Assembly: GCF_000829465.1 (NCBI RefSeq)
Contig: NZ_JXAL01000034.1
Location: 124,001 to 188,000 of the forward strand
Reading direction: 5' to 3'
Origin: Cohnella kolymensis
GTDB taxonomy: Bacteria; Bacillota; Bacilli; Paenibacillales; Paenibacillaceae
DNA length: 64,000 nt
The translations under genes and the position numbers were made by a program. Numbering within the stretch: position 1 is the first letter of the stretch; each line of letters opens with the position of its first letter. The notes below the pieces were generated by a model. That model worked only from the letters and a program-made list of their open reading frames with translations. It was not told the origin of the DNA and did no database searches. Shown in pieces: positions 18,233-28,456 of this stretch.

Positions 18233-19030
18233 ATGATGACGGAGCGGTATTCCGAAATTGACGAAGTGATCGCCTATATTCATAAACATATTTACGATCC
18301 TCTTCCTCTTGCCCGATTGGCCGATCATGTCGCCTACAGCCCTTACCACTTCACGCGAATTTTCAAAGAAAGAATCGGTCTGCCGCCGCTCTATTATGTT
18401 TCTTCCCTTAGATTGCAAAAAGCGAAGGATTTTCTCCTGCGTACCAATTGGAACGTTCGCGATATCGGACTTGAAATCGGACAACAAAGTCTCGGAACGT
18501 TCACCACCCGTTTCACCGAACGGGTAGGGGTGTCTCCCTCCGAGTTTCGGGATTCAGCACTCCAAGCCGACAATCATTTGCGTTCACTGCAAAAGCTTGA
18601 TGATTGGCCGAGAGAAATACCGACTTCAACTCGCCACGCCAGAATAGAAGGAACCGTCCAAGCGGAAGTTCCATTCGAAGGCGTCATTCTCATCGGATTG
18701 TTCGCCAAGCCGATTCCGGAAGGACTTCCCTTGCATGGAACGCTGCTTTCTTGCTTGGGCGATTTCTGTTTCACAGGTGTTAAACCAGGCACTTATTATT
18801 TGATGGCCACATCAGTGTCTTGGGAAATGAATGCCTTAGATGTGCTGCTTCCGCACGCAACCTTACGCACCCGCTCGAAAGAGCCCATCATCGTCGAACC
18901 TTACTCCACCGTCCCGCATCAGCAAGTCACTCTCCACGAACCTCGACCGGACGACCCTCCGATTCTGATTTCTCTGCCCTTACTGATGAACAATTTCCTC
19001 AAACGGAAGATGCAATATAGCAATCGATAA
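18233..19030 (+). CDS. AraC-family transcription regulator with N-terminal DNA-binding domain
   Basis: 265 residues. The double helix-turn-helix lies at the N terminus (residues ~8-105: LARLADHVAYSPYHFTRIFK and the second motif ending GVSPSEFR), the reverse of the usual order. The C-terminal 160 residues form a beta-rich domain (IEGTVQAEVPFEGVILIGLF, then PGTYYLMATSVSW) that may sense a ligand. It is followed 16 bp later by a decayed oxidoreductase that may have been its target. Confidence 0.85.
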   Translation: MMTERYSEIDEVIAYIHKHIYDPLPLARLADHVAYSPYHFTRIFKERIGLPPLYYVSSLRLQKAKDFLLRTNWNVRDIGLEIGQQSLGTFTTRFTERVGVSPSEFRDSALQADNHLRSLQKLDDWPREIPTSTRHARIEGTVQAEVPFEGVILIGLFAKPIPEGLPLHGTLLSCLGDFCFTGVKPGTYYLMATSVSWEMNALDVLLPHATLRTRSKEPIIVEPYSTVPHQQVTLHEPRPDDPPILISLPLLMNNFLKRKMQYSNR

Positions 19031-19045
19031 GACGGGAGGTATTCC

Positions 19046-19959
19046 ATGATATCCGTTGCATTGCTAAGCAAATGGCATGTTCATTGGATTGACTATATGA
19101 AGGAAGCGCAGCAAAATCCGAACATCCAGATTGTGCGAATTTGGGACGAACAACCCGAGCGGGGCGCAGCATGGGCCAAAGATCTCGGTGTCGGCTTCGA
19201 GCCGGATTTGGAACGGCTTCTGGCGGACCCGACCATTGATGGAGTTATCGTTACTACGCCTACCAACATGCACAAAGATGTCATTGTAGATTTACGAGGC
19301 TGTCAAAAGAAACAATGTGCAGCTGATGATCTCACTTCCTCGTCTGGTTGAACCCTATTATTTGTACGCTCAAGCGGCGATCGATCAAGGAATGCTAGGC
19401 AGGCTTAACACCGTTCGTTGTCGGGTGGCTCACAACGGTTCCGTGTCTACAAACAAAGACCCAAGGGGCTGGCTCCCCGAGCATTTTTATGATCCTGTTA
19501 CTTGCGGCGGCGGGGCGTTTATCGACTTAGGAGCCCATCCCATATATTTGAGCAACCGGTTGGGCGGTAAAGCGAAATCCGTATCCGCGCATTTCGTCAT
19601 CCCGGAAGGTTACAACGTAGATGTTCATGCTCTCGCAGTCGTAGAGTATGAATCCGGTGCGCTCGGCATTTACATCAGGTGTCGGCCTGTTTCTGATGGA
19701 ACTTCACGGAACGAAAGCCAGCATTCTAATTGAAGACGGGCGTGTCCGTCAAAAGCCGGCAGGCGGTGAGTGGGAAGAAGTGAAGCTGCCGGAACGGCTC
19801 TCTATGCCGATGGAACAGTGGGCTTCGGCAATCGAAGAAGGCTATCAACCTTCCATAGGGAAGCGAGACGCAGTACTGCTGACTCTGATTAACGAGGCGG
19901 CAGCTGAATCTCATCGTTCAGGATGCAAGGTTGAACTAGATAATATACGAAATGCATGA
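19046..19959 (+). pseudogene. Gfo/Idh/MocA-family oxidoreductase, deleted and frameshifted
   Basis: Three frames make one protein. 19046-~19290 has the Rossmann start (VALLSKWHVHWIDY, PTIDGVIVTTPTNMHKDVIV). 19317-~19690 holds the middle (LPRLVEPYYLYAQAAI, GGGAFIDLGAHPIYL). 19690-19959 holds the C terminus (MELHGTKASILIEDGR). Some 30 residues including the usual catalytic Lys motif (EKP/EKV type) are missing at ~19290, with a second shift near 19685. It is non-functional as sequenced. Confidence 0.8.
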
Positions 19960-20001
19960 AAAGCTCGACAACATCATGAATATCAATCGAGAACCGCCAA
20001 G

Positions 20002-20035
20002 TCCTTCTGCTGTGACAGCAGAGGGATTTTTGTCT
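20002..20035 (+). terminator. Terminator after the decayed oxidoreductase
   Basis: Stem 20002-20012 with 20016-20026, then a T-rich run. Confidence 0.8.
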
Positions 20036-20201
20036 TTTATATTAGATTTTTAACATCTTTTGTCGATCTGACTGCCGGATGAAGGAATCTAATAGCTTTG
20101 GGTCGAATGGAAAATACATGTAAAACCCAAGCAGTTCACATCGTTCATAAAGGAGGCCGGTCTTTAGTCAGCAAGATTAATATGTCCATGGAGGGATACA
20201 A

Positions 20202-22397
20202 ATGAATTTACTTAAACGCCGGAATATGATCAGCATTCTATTTTCCTTGATGCTCCTTTTAGCAGCAGTCAATCCTGTTCAGGGCATGGTGAAAGTAACG
20301 GATGACAGCTTAACCGTTGACCAACAGGATAGTGAATATGCTTATGTGCGTTTTTCCGACGCGCCGATCGCTTCCTATGACGGAACAGTCAGCGGTTATG
20401 AACAAACAAAACCCGCTAAGGGACAGAAGCTAGAGCTAAACTCCCCATCTGCTAAGAAATATGGTAACCGCTTGCAAGCCCAGAGGGAAAACTACATCAA
20501 GTGGCTCGCAAAGCATCTTCCACAGGTAGAGGTAGTCACCGAGTATAGTGTGACTTATAACGGTCTCGGCTTGAAGCTGAACGGCGCCTCTCTGAAAGAT
20601 ATCAAGTCGGGTCCGGGCGCAGCGGACAGCGGTTATAGTGAGACTTATCATAAGGCAATGAGCAGCAGCACAGGCTTAATCGAAGCACAAGGCTTGTGGG
20701 ACGTTCTTGGCGGCCAAGCAAACGCTGGTGCCGGAATGAAGGTCGGGGTGATTGACAGCGGTATTGATAACACCCACCCATTCTTGCAGCCGAATGACGG
20801 AATGGCGATGCCCGAAGGATTCCCTAAAGGCGATGAGAGATTCACTTCCAATAAGGTAATCGTTGCGAAAGTGTTTCATCAGGAACCGCGGCAAACCGCT
20901 CAAGCTATTGAGAGCCATGGCAGCCACGTATCAGGAACCATTGCCGGTAAAGCCGGAACGATGCCGACACTGGGCAATTCTCCGTTAAGCGGTGTGGCTC
21001 CGGGGGCTTATCTGGGTAACTATAACGTCTTCCCTGGCCATGTCGAGGATGCGAAGAGCCTCTTTATTGCGAAGGCCGTTGAAGAAGCAGTGGCCGACGG
21101 AATGGACGTTCTGAACTTGAGCCTTGGCGGAACACCGCATAAGGGTGCCAGTCTGCTTGATATGACCGTCAACGCAGCAGTGGATGCAGGCGTTGTGGTC
21201 GTAATCTCAGCAGGCAACGAAGGCCCAGGCAACTACACAGTCGGATCTCCCGGTACCTCAGACAATGTGATCACCGTAGCTGCAACGACAAACGGCCATA
21301 CCTTTGCCATCTTTTTAGAAAATCCCGCCCTGGGGGCGGAAGGTCGTACAATGGCCACTACGGGCGACGGTAACGGTAAAGTGACCGGACCGTTAACCGG
21401 TGAATTCGCTGTATGGTCCAATTTCGCCGGCGGCGACAAACTGGCTTGCTCCGCAATTTCCGGTAAGCCGCTTGAAGGAAAAATTGCTCTTATCCAACGT
21501 GGATCATGCACGTTTTCGCAAAAAATTAGTAACGCTGCAGCGGCTGGCGCAACTGCGGCTATACTCTATCAGAACGTAGACAGCAATCCGATCCCGATGT
21601 CTACTGACGGAGTAACGATTCCGGCCGTAATGATCGGCAAAGCTGCCGGTGTGACCTTGAGTGAACTGAACGATACCCAAGATCATAAAGTATCGATCAC
21701 GTATCCACCGAGCGAGACGGTGGAGCAATCGAATCTGGCTGCAGACTTTACGTCTTGGGGTCCGACGCCAAACTATACGCTGAAGCCTGACGTTGCCGCA
21801 CCAGGGGTGAATATTTATTCGTCCGTCGTGGGCGGCGGTTTTGAACTCTTCCAAGGTACTTCTATGGCTGCGCCTCATGTGGCGGGTTCTGCCGCGATAC
21901 TTCTTGCAAACAGCCGTGCACAAAACCTGGGATGGGGACCGGCAGAGGTAAAAGCAGCACTCATGGCGACAGCGCACGATGCTGCAGGTAGCGTTCTTGG
22001 AGGAGATGTAAAGGACCCACTGAAAGTAGGGGCAGGAATCATTAATCTCACCCGTGCTATGAACCCGCCGGCAATGGCTTTCCCATCATCGCTCAGCTTC
22101 GGCTTAGTCAGACCTGTAGGAAACCAAACCTATCAAATGACTTTCTCTTTAAAGAATCCGACAGAGGATGCACAAAATTATGAATTGCAAGCTGACGCTA
22201 ATATACAACTGAGCCAGAATAGTGTTGACATTGACAAAGGCTCAAGTACCGATATTACCGTAACAGTGGTGAACCGTGGAGTTCAATCCCCGGGGCAAGG
22301 CGGCACTCCTCAACTGATCCGCGGATACATCATGGTTAAGTCCGATGCCGGTGATATCCGGGTTCCGTACCTGTACGTTATCGATTACAATCGTTAA
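20202..22397 (+). CDS. Secreted S8 subtilisin-family serine protease with PA domain
   Basis: A 731-residue extracellular protease. A signal peptide covers ~1-29, and an I9-type propeptide follows (~45-135). The catalytic triad is visible: Asp in VGVIDSGIDNTHPF, His in ESHGSHVSGTIAG and Ser in GTSMAAPHVAGSAAIL. A protease-associated domain (LEGKIALIQRGSCTFSQKI) interrupts the catalytic domain between His and Ser, as in Vpr/lactocepin-like enzymes. A C-terminal beta domain (~630-731) resembles Fn3-like modules. GGAGGG precedes ATG 20202; a strong terminator follows. Confidence 0.95.
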   Translation: MNLLKRRNMISILFSLMLLLAAVNPVQGMVKVTDDSLTVDQQDSEYAYVRFSDAPIASYDGTVSGYEQTKPAKGQKLELNSPSAKKYGNRLQAQRENYIKWLAKHLPQVEVVTEYSVTYNGLGLKLNGASLKDIKSGPGAADSGYSETYHKAMSSSTGLIEAQGLWDVLGGQANAGAGMKVGVIDSGIDNTHPFLQPNDGMAMPEGFPKGDERFTSNKVIVAKVFHQEPRQTAQAIESHGSHVSGTIAGKAGTMPTLGNSPLSGVAPGAYLGNYNVFPGHVEDAKSLFIAKAVEEAVADGMDVLNLSLGGTPHKGASLLDMTVNAAVDAGVVVVISAGNEGPGNYTVGSPGTSDNVITVAATTNGHTFAIFLENPALGAEGRTMATTGDGNGKVTGPLTGEFAVWSNFAGGDKLACSAISGKPLEGKIALIQRGSCTFSQKISNAAAAGATAAILYQNVDSNPIPMSTDGVTIPAVMIGKAAGVTLSELNDTQDHKVSITYPPSETVEQSNLAADFTSWGPTPNYTLKPDVAAPGVNIYSSVVGGGFELFQGTSMAAPHVAGSAAILLANSRAQNLGWGPAEVKAALMATAHDAAGSVLGGDVKDPLKVGAGIINLTRAMNPPAMAFPSSLSFGLVRPVGNQTYQMTFSLKNPTEDAQNYELQADANIQLSQNSVDIDKGSSTDITVTVVNRGVQSPGQGGTPQLIRGYIMVKSDAGDIRVPYLYVIDYNR

Positions 22398-22410
22398 GAC
22401 TCACTGACAG

Positions 22411-22451
22411 AACAAAAACCTTGCGATGAATGCGATCGCAAGGTTTTTGTT
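22411..22451 (+). terminator. Terminator of the subtilase gene
   Basis: A 16 bp near-perfect stem (22411-22426 with 22436-22451) ending in GGTTTTTGTT. Confidence 0.9.
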
Positions 22452-22558
22452 GTCCACATTATCGCATTCGATCGTAAAATCGCAGTTAATAAGAAATCCT
22501 AACATATGAGACATGTTATATTTGAAGAACTTGCGTTTAACGAAAGGAGAATTTTGCG

Positions 22559-23041
22559 ATGACGACCTTTAATCATATACCGGCTGCAAAGGCAGAAATG
22601 CTTATTCGCAAACCGGTTGAAGAGGTTTTTGAAGCTTTTATCGAACCTGCGGTCACTACAAGGTTCTGGTTCACCAAAAGCAGCGGAAGATTAGAACCTG
22701 GAAAGTCTGTCCGGTGGGATTGGGAGATGTACGGTGTATCCACCAACGTTAACGTAAAAGAAATCGAGGAAAACAAGCGAATACTCATAGAATGGGAGGC
22801 GTCATATGGCTACACCACTGTCGAATGGATTTTTACTCCGCGAGCAGATCACGAAACTTACGTCACGGTGACGAACTCAGGGTTTCAGGGAGATGGGGAC
22901 GACATCGTAAAGCAAGCCATAGATTCAACGGAAGGATTTACGATCGTGCTCTGCGGGCTTAAGGCGCTTCTCGAGCACAACATCATCTTGAATCTTGTTT
23001 CGGATAAATATCCTGACGCCCACATAAATAATAACGAATGA
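22559..23041 (+). CDS. SRPBCC/AHSA1-type START-fold protein
   Basis: 160 residues with the AHSA1 pattern: AEMLIRKPVEEVFEAFIEPA at the start, FWFTKSSGRLEPGKSVRWDWEMYG and a C-terminal helix ending LKALLEHNI. This fold encloses a hydrophobic pocket; ligand unknown. A GAAAGGAGA site precedes ATG 22559. Its stop overlaps the frame of the following gene (ATGA). Confidence 0.9.
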   Translation: MTTFNHIPAAKAEMLIRKPVEEVFEAFIEPAVTTRFWFTKSSGRLEPGKSVRWDWEMYGVSTNVNVKEIEENKRILIEWEASYGYTTVEWIFTPRADHETYVTVTNSGFQGDGDDIVKQAIDSTEGFTIVLCGLKALLEHNIILNLVSDKYPDAHINNNE

Positions 23042-23052
23042 AGGAAGGTACT

Positions 23053-23481
23053 ATGACCCGAAATGTTATTTACAGGTATCACTTGACGACAGCTCTCGAA
23101 CGTACCTTCGCAGCAAGAATCAACGAGATCGAGAAAGTGGTGCTGACGAACAAGGAGTTGGAGCTTGACTGGCGAAATTCAAGGCAGATCATCGTGCGGG
23201 ACAGCGACTCCTTGTCGCGTGAAGTGAAAGCTCGCAAGCAAAGGGATGGCAAGAAGATTTCGGTGGAGAGCGGCGTGCGAACATGGCAATCATTCATACG
23301 GCATGAGCTGTTCGACGAGCTGAGGTTGCTTATTCATCCGGTTATCGCCGCAAGAGGGGACAAGCTTTTTCATGATGCCGGGACGGCCTGCCGCTTGGAG
23401 TTGCTCGACTGCAAGCGATTCGGGAACGGTGTGGTTGCTCTGCACTACGAGAGATATCGTCGATCGGAGATGTCCGTATAA
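23053..23481 (+). pseudogene. RibD-C/dihydrofolate-reductase-like protein with internal deletion
   Basis: The frame starts MTRNVIYR, like the N terminus of small DHFR-like RibD-C proteins. It then jumps to the C-terminal half (DELRLLIHPVIAARGDKLF, a family hallmark). The ~40 residues with the first nucleotide-binding segment are missing, leaving ~143 instead of ~180 residues. The frame stays open, so a shortened protein could be made. AAGGAAGG precedes ATG 23053. Confidence 0.65.
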
Positions 23482-23541
23482 TGGCTATGATTTTTGTTTA
23501 ATGTAATAGAAAAAACAAAGAAACAAATAAAGGAGATTACG

Positions 23542-25020
23542 ATGACAGAGGAACAGGCAACAATTGAAACAGGATGGAACTTCGACAACAGTTATGCACG
23601 TCTGCCGAAATCACTTTTTACGAAGCTGGACCCGACCCCTGTACGCTCACCGAAGTTGATCATTCTTAATGAACGGTTGGCAGCATCCCTGGGACTGCAC
23701 GTCCAAGCTCTGCAAAGCATGATGGCATAGAGGTGCTTGCCGGCAACCGGATTGCCGAAGGCGCTTTGCCTCTCGCTCAAGCTTACGCGGGGCATCAATT
23801 CGGTCATTTTACCATGTTAGGGGACGGACGGGCTCTGCTGCTTGGAGAGCAGATCACTCCCCAAGGTGAGCGGGTTGATATTCAGCTTAAAGGTTCAGGC
23901 AGAACGCCATACTCCCGCGGAGGAGATGGTCGAGCGGCACTCGGGCCGATGCTGCGCGAATACATCATCAGCGAAGCCATGCATGCGCTCGGTATTCCTA
24001 CCACACGCAGTCTGGCAGTGGTGGCTACCGGTCAGTCAGTAATGCGTGAGACGGAGCTGCCTGGTGCGGTTCTGACACGTGTGGCTGCCAGTCATCTGCG
24101 CGTCGGCACTTTTCAATATGCTGCAAATTGGGGCACTATTGAAGATCTCCGGGCTCTGGCGGATTACACATTGCACAGACATTTTCCAGAAATTGACGCT
24201 GTTGAGAACCGCTATCTTGTCCTACTTAGGGAAGTGATCAAGCGTCAGGCCGTACTGATTGCCAAATGGCAGCTCGTTGGCTTTATTCATGGCGTGATGA
24301 ACACCGACAATATGGCCCTTAGCGGAGAAACGATTGATTACGGTCCTTGCGCCTTCATGGATGTCTATGATCCGGCAACGGTATTCAGTTCGATTGACAT
24401 TCAAAGCCGCCGCTATGCCTATGGCAATCAGCCGCATATTGCCGCGTGGAATCTCGCGAGATTCGCTGAAACACTATTGCCGCTGCTGCACGACAACGAG
24501 GAACAGGCTGTGAAACTGGCCGAGGATGCGATATCTGATTTTACCGAGTTATATCACCGTAATTGGCTCGCGGGAATGAGGGAGAAGCTCGGAATCTTGA
24601 ACGAGGAGCCGCAGGATGAATCCTTTATCGAAGACCTGCTCAGTATGATGCAGAAGTATCGTGCGGATTACACCAATACCTTCCGCGCATTAACTTTCGA
24701 TAAGCCCGAGGATACGGACCTTTACGGCAGCACGGAATTTGCTCAGTGGCATGAGCGGTGGCAGGAGAGACTAGGCAGGCAGCAGGAGCCGAAAGCCTCC
24801 TCGCATGAGTTGATGAGGAACAGCAATCCGGCTGTAATCCCCCGCAACCACCGGGTGGAAGAGGCACTAGAAGCAGCGGTAAAAGAAGGAGACTACAGCG
24901 TGATGGAGCGGCTTCTTCATGTTCGTTTCGAGCCCCTACGCGCATTCCCCAGAACAAGCAGATTACGCCGTACTTCCGGCGCCATCGTCCCGTCCTTTCC
25001 GAACCTTTTGCGGTACTTGA
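23542..25020 (+). pseudogene. selO: SelO/YdiU-type protein adenylyltransferase, two frameshifts
   Basis: SelO transfers AMP to proteins using a pseudokinase fold. The N-terminal 58 residues (GWNFDNSYARLPKSLF) are in the first frame. A one-base shift near 23715 moves [10 protein letters not shown] into the next frame, which runs on with [27 protein letters not shown] and GVMNTDNMA. Near 24940 another shift moves the conserved end ([24 protein letters not shown]) out of frame. Undoing both shifts restores a ~490-residue SelO. These could be assembly errors. Confidence 0.88.
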
Positions 25021-25039
25021 TCTAGAAGCATTGGACCAT

Positions 25040-25642
25040 CTAATGTTCACGGGGTTCGTCGTCGGATACAATTCTGCAGGCATGCATATAAAAGGGACCC
25101 CATCGCGGATGTGATAAATCCATTATGGTAACTCCTTCCGCTCTGCAGGCGTGGAGAAACTTCTCATCTGCGCAATAGATGCCGACGTGCCCGACTCGCT
25201 CAATACCTTCTTTCATTTCATTGTCGTATTCGGAGATCATTGCGGATATATCAGTGTCACTTAATAAAGGGCGCGTATCTATTAGGTAGGGCGAAAGAGT
25301 TGGAGAAGCCTTTAATGCTTGATGTACGACCCACTTGTTTCCCAGCCAATCACTTGCAAAAGGGACACCTGATGTGGACTTGAATTTTTCAGCTTTTCTA
25401 AAATTGCGGATGTTTCTGTAATAACCGATGTCGTAGACGAGGGACGGGTAGACTGCTGCCGCAGGCACCCATTTACCGCCTCTATTTGTTTGTGTATTTA
25501 TTCGACGGCTTCGTAAATCTACGTGATCTGGAGTGAAAACAAAGACCTTGTCAAAGCCTTCGATTTCGGCAGCTCTCACATAAGGGCAAAACCGTCTGAG
25601 GGAACCCAGTTGAGATGTCATGATGCCTGAAGTCTTCTTCAT
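25040..25642 (-). pseudogene. Chimera of YheC/YheD N terminus and NlpC/P60 C terminus
   Basis: One open frame of 200 residues joins two families. Residues 1-~133 follow the YheC/YheD spore-coat pattern (GIMTSQ, LVYDIGYYRN, SDWLGNKWVVHQALKASPTLSPYLIDTRPL). Residues ~145-190 follow the end of an NlpC/P60 peptidase (RVGHVGIYCADEKFLHACRAEG), with the catalytic His but no upstream catalytic Cys. Neither the ATP-grasp core nor a full peptidase is present, so a deletion of several hundred bases has fused two genes. Probably non-functional. Confidence 0.65.
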
Positions 25643-25759
25643 GCAAGCACCTCAATCCATGATCTCGTCAAACATATGAAAGTGTATTTGCAGGTGTCCA
25701 ACTTTGATCAACAAGAATATTTTGCTTGTATCAAATGGATCTCATAAGGTAGTGGTACT

Positions 25760-26887
25760 GTGAAAGAATCCGAAACCGTTTCACCGAGTGAACGTCCGAC
25801 CATCGGGGTTTTAACTGCACGTAAAGAACTTAAGTTCGATACGCCGGTGTTTTTTCAAGACCTTGCGATAGCGGCTGCCGCTTTGGGAGCGCAGCTGTTT
25901 CTGTTTTCGCCCGATGATGTAGAGTTGTCTGACGGCAGTATTCGGGGCTTCATCCCCGACCCTATAACCTTAACTTATCAGGAGGATACATTTACAAATC
26001 CGAATCTCATTCTGGACCGGTACCTCCCATACCGCAAATCATTCGATGAGCTCCAAAAGTACCAAGAAATCCGGCAGAATCCGGCGTTCCGTATAGTCAA
26101 CTCCTGTCTTCCTGACAAATGGAACGTGTATCAGATTCTTAAAGCAAAACCGACGGTCGTAAAGAATCTGCCGACAACACGGCTATATTCATCCAAAACC
26201 TTGCGGCAGATGATCAAGAGGTACGAGACGGTCTACATGAAGCCTCTGCATGAAACAGGGGGGCGTGGAATTATAAAGATTACTCACAAACGAAAGGGAT
26301 ACTCATTGTATGCAAGGGATTTACACCGTGTCCAGTCATATAGCCGGGTGACCAGCCTGGAGGAATTACTTGCTCGTATCCAAAAGATTACGCTGGGTCA
26401 TGCCTACTTGGTCCAACAAGGGCTTGATCTCAGTCTTGTTGAAAATCGGGTTACGGATATGCGGTTATTGCTGCAAAAAACTGAAAACGGGGAATGGTCG
26501 GTTACGGGTTACGGTATGCGTGTAGGCGCAAAGAACAGCCCAACTTCGAATTTACACGGCGGTGGAATAGGGAAGCCTGTACAGCTCTTATATTCAAGAT
26601 TTGGCAAGAAGCGCTCGAAGCGTATCCGCCAACGTTTTCTTAAACTGGCTTATCGGGTTGGCCGAACTATTGAGAAGCACTGCGGTCAAATGGTAGAGAT
26701 GGGTCTGGACATTGGTATAGATACAAGAGGAAAGGTGTGGCTGATTGAGGTCAATGGCATGCCCGGCCGCCAAATTTTCAAGCAAATGGATCGAATGAAT
26801 CTTTACCGCAAAGCTGTTTCGTCACCTTTACGCTATATATTAGGGTTATTATCAATCAAAAGCAGCGAAAAAAAAGCGCAAACATGA
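25760..26887 (+). CDS. YheC/YheD-family ATP-grasp endospore coat-associated protein
   Basis: 375 residues. The N terminus reads IGVLTARKELKFDTPVFFQDL. The ATP-grasp core carries VYMKPLHETGGRGIIKI (nucleotide-binding Lys), VQQGLDLS.., TDMRLLLQK and the C-terminal metal-binding GLDIGIDTRGKVWLIEVNGMPG. It belongs to the family first named from spore coats in Bacillus. The start GTG at 25760 is inferred from frame and weak GGTAGTGG spacing. A partial paralogue lies divergently upstream. Confidence 0.9.
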   Translation: MKESETVSPSERPTIGVLTARKELKFDTPVFFQDLAIAAAALGAQLFLFSPDDVELSDGSIRGFIPDPITLTYQEDTFTNPNLILDRYLPYRKSFDELQKYQEIRQNPAFRIVNSCLPDKWNVYQILKAKPTVVKNLPTTRLYSSKTLRQMIKRYETVYMKPLHETGGRGIIKITHKRKGYSLYARDLHRVQSYSRVTSLEELLARIQKITLGHAYLVQQGLDLSLVENRVTDMRLLLQKTENGEWSVTGYGMRVGAKNSPTSNLHGGGIGKPVQLLYSRFGKKRSKRIRQRFLKLAYRVGRTIEKHCGQMVEMGLDIGIDTRGKVWLIEVNGMPGRQIFKQMDRMNLYRKAVSSPLRYILGLLSIKSSEKKAQT

Positions 26888-26903
26888 AGGAGGAGGAGTA
26901 CAT

Positions 26904-27365
26904 ATGCTGCTCAAGGACAAGAACGCTGTCATCTATGGGGCAGGAGCAGGCGTCACAACGCACTTCCTTACAGCGACGGCAGCAGCCAGACACATGGTGC
27001 GACATAGATCTGGCGTCATTCTTACTCTTTCTGCATCCTCGGCCGGACTGTCCCGTGATCGCAAATACCATCTGACTGGAGGCTTCGCTACAGCATGCGC
27101 GGCCATTGAAGGACTGTCCCGCAGCTTGGCGGGCGAGCTTGGTCCGCAGGGGATCCGCGTCGTCTGTCTGCGATCCGACGCCATTCCGGAGACGTGGGCT
27201 GGGGAAGCTGATGCCGTGAAGATGTTCATGGAAAACGGCACCGTACTTGGACGTCTCCCAACACTGAATGAGGTTGCCAATGCAGCCGTCTTCATGGCCT
27301 CCGATCGGGCCAGCGCGATGACCGGTACGATCGCGAACCTGACCTGCGGCTCAATCATGGACTAA
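26904..27365 (+). pseudogene. Short-chain dehydrogenase with central deletion
   Basis: The N terminus MLLKDKNAVIYGAGAG is the SDR coenzyme start. The frame then jumps to a late region (THFLTATAAARHMV) and the normal C terminus (GLSRSLAGELGPQGIRVVCLRSDAIPETW). About 90-100 residues, including the NNAG region, are missing, and no YxxxK active site is visible. Still open at 153 residues. GGAGGAGG precedes the ATG. Confidence 0.75.
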
Positions 27366-27381
27366 ACCGGTACAAGCTAGT

Positions 27382-27415
27382 AAAATGACGGCCAAATTGG
27401 CCGTCATTTTTATTT
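27382..27415. terminator. Bidirectional terminator after the SDR remnant
   Basis: A 13-14 bp stem (27382-27395 with 27397-27410) flanked by A and T tracts. Confidence 0.85.
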
Positions 27416-27449
27416 AAAATATTCAAAGTAAAGATAGGAGGGGAACGTC

Positions 27450-27560
27450 ATGAAAAAAATCATATTGATCAAGTTTTTTATCATAAGTTTCCTGACCGCT
27501 TATCTAAACATAATTGGATGGGACGATAAAAGAGTAACCGAGATCACCGAAACCTTTTGA
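27450..27560 (+). CDS. Possible 36-residue hydrophobic peptide
   Basis: ATG 27450 follows an AGGAGGGG site at good spacing. The peptide has one hydrophobic segment (IILIKFFIISFLTAYL). It overlaps a leftward ORF that also looks plausible, so at most one is likely to be real. Confidence 0.35.
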   Translation: MKKIILIKFFIISFLTAYLNIIGWDDKRVTEITETF

Positions 27561-27671
27561 CCTCAATTGATGTGGCCTTAAACCTGAAAGCAGTTCCAAT
27601 AGTAATATACCTGTTCCGATTAAGGCAAGAGCGGCGGCTATATGATTCAATTCAGCGCTCTTTTTACTCAT
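27504..27671 (-). CDS. Possible 55-residue small membrane protein
   Basis: On the minus strand, GAGGGGACG precedes ATG 27671. The peptide begins MSKKSAELNHIAAALALIG and has one transmembrane segment (IAAALALIGTGILLLELL). It competes with the rightward ORF at 27450. No family recognised. Confidence 0.35.
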   Translation of the reverse strand: MSKKSAELNHIAAALALIGTGILLLELLSGLRPHQLRSKGFGDLGYSFIVPSNYV

Positions 27672-27822
27672 CGATCGTCCCCTCTATTGGGATCATGATA
27701 TGTGACGGAGAAAACCGATGATTGGGCATAGTCCAAGGCTTATAAAGGCTGCCGATATTAAAGCATTATGTGAACTCTGTGACCACCTTGAGATGACCCG
27801 TCAATCAGTGACAAAACACCGT

Positions 27823-27856
27823 AAAAATAAAAAAGAGCCAATTGGCTCTTATTTTA
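27823..27856. terminator. Terminator of the two small leftward genes
   Basis: AAGAGCCAATTGGCTCTT palindrome (27833-27850) with flanking A and T runs; it overlaps the stop of the 57-residue gene. Confidence 0.8.
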
Positions 27857-28022
27857 ATAGCTTCCTGATTTCTTCATAAATTGCATCTGCCTCTTGAACT
27901 GACTTTGCAAGATTTAACTTCTTGCGTAAGGCACGATAGGTATTCATTTTACTCTTGGTCAAAGTAATTGGAGTTTCAATATGAATGGCTTCTCTTTTTT
28001 CCTTCAATCCGATTCCAAGCAT
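27849..28022 (-). CDS. Small basic helical protein of unknown function
   Basis: 57 residues from ATG 28022, chosen because AAAGGGGA lies upstream; an in-frame ATG at 28061 falls inside the preceding gene. Basic and helical, ending EADAIYEEIRKLLK. It resembles a decayed small protein at 28457-28630 in the RKKLN..AK..EAD pattern, so the two are probably paralogues. It starts 1 bp after the membrane gene ends. Confidence 0.6.
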   Translation of the reverse strand: MLGIGLKEKREAIHIETPITLTKSKMNTYRALRKKLNLAKSVQEADAIYEEIRKLLK

Positions 28023-28023
28023 A

Positions 28024-28395
28024 TTAATTTCCCCTTTCACTAATTTTTTCTTCTGCTTCATCTAACTGTTTATTATATTCATTGATTCTAGCTTGAGTAT
28101 TTCTCTCAACCAGTTTATTAAGATATGAACCACCACTTATTCCTGCCAGTAAGGAATACAGGATAATGGTCCATATAGTAGGCTCTGAAGTGGATATTGC
28201 AATTACACAAGAAATACAACCAGCCGCTGCACCGAGAATAATTTCTCTTTGAGACCCTCGGGAAGTTCTTTCTCTACCGTCTTTGTCTTTAAATTTGTAT
28301 GGTTTTAAATACCCTTCATTGCTCAATAATATATTTAGATATCCACCGATCGATCCTAAAAAAATTGAGAGTAGCAACCATGCAAATTCAATCAT
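28024..28395 (-). CDS. Small membrane protein, possibly DUF4257-like
   Basis: 123 residues from ATG 28395, eight bases after AAAGGA. It has an N-terminal hydrophobic helix (IEFAWLLLSIFLGSIGG), a charged cytoplasmic loop with RERTSRGS, two further helices (ILGAAAGCISCVIAIS and WTIILYSLLAGISGG) and an acidic, coiled C-terminal tail. The arrangement recalls DUF4257-type proteins, with low certainty. It is the first gene of a two-gene unit with the 57-residue protein. Confidence 0.6.
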   Translation of the reverse strand: MIEFAWLLLSIFLGSIGGYLNILLSNEGYLKPYKFKDKDGRERTSRGSQREIILGAAAGCISCVIAISTSEPTIWTIILYSLLAGISGGSYLNKLVERNTQARINEYNKQLDEAEEKISERGN

Positions 28396-28456
28396 GAAGC
28401 ACATCCTTTGTTTCCTGTATTATAGCATAAGAGAGGTGGAAATAAATAGATAGGAT

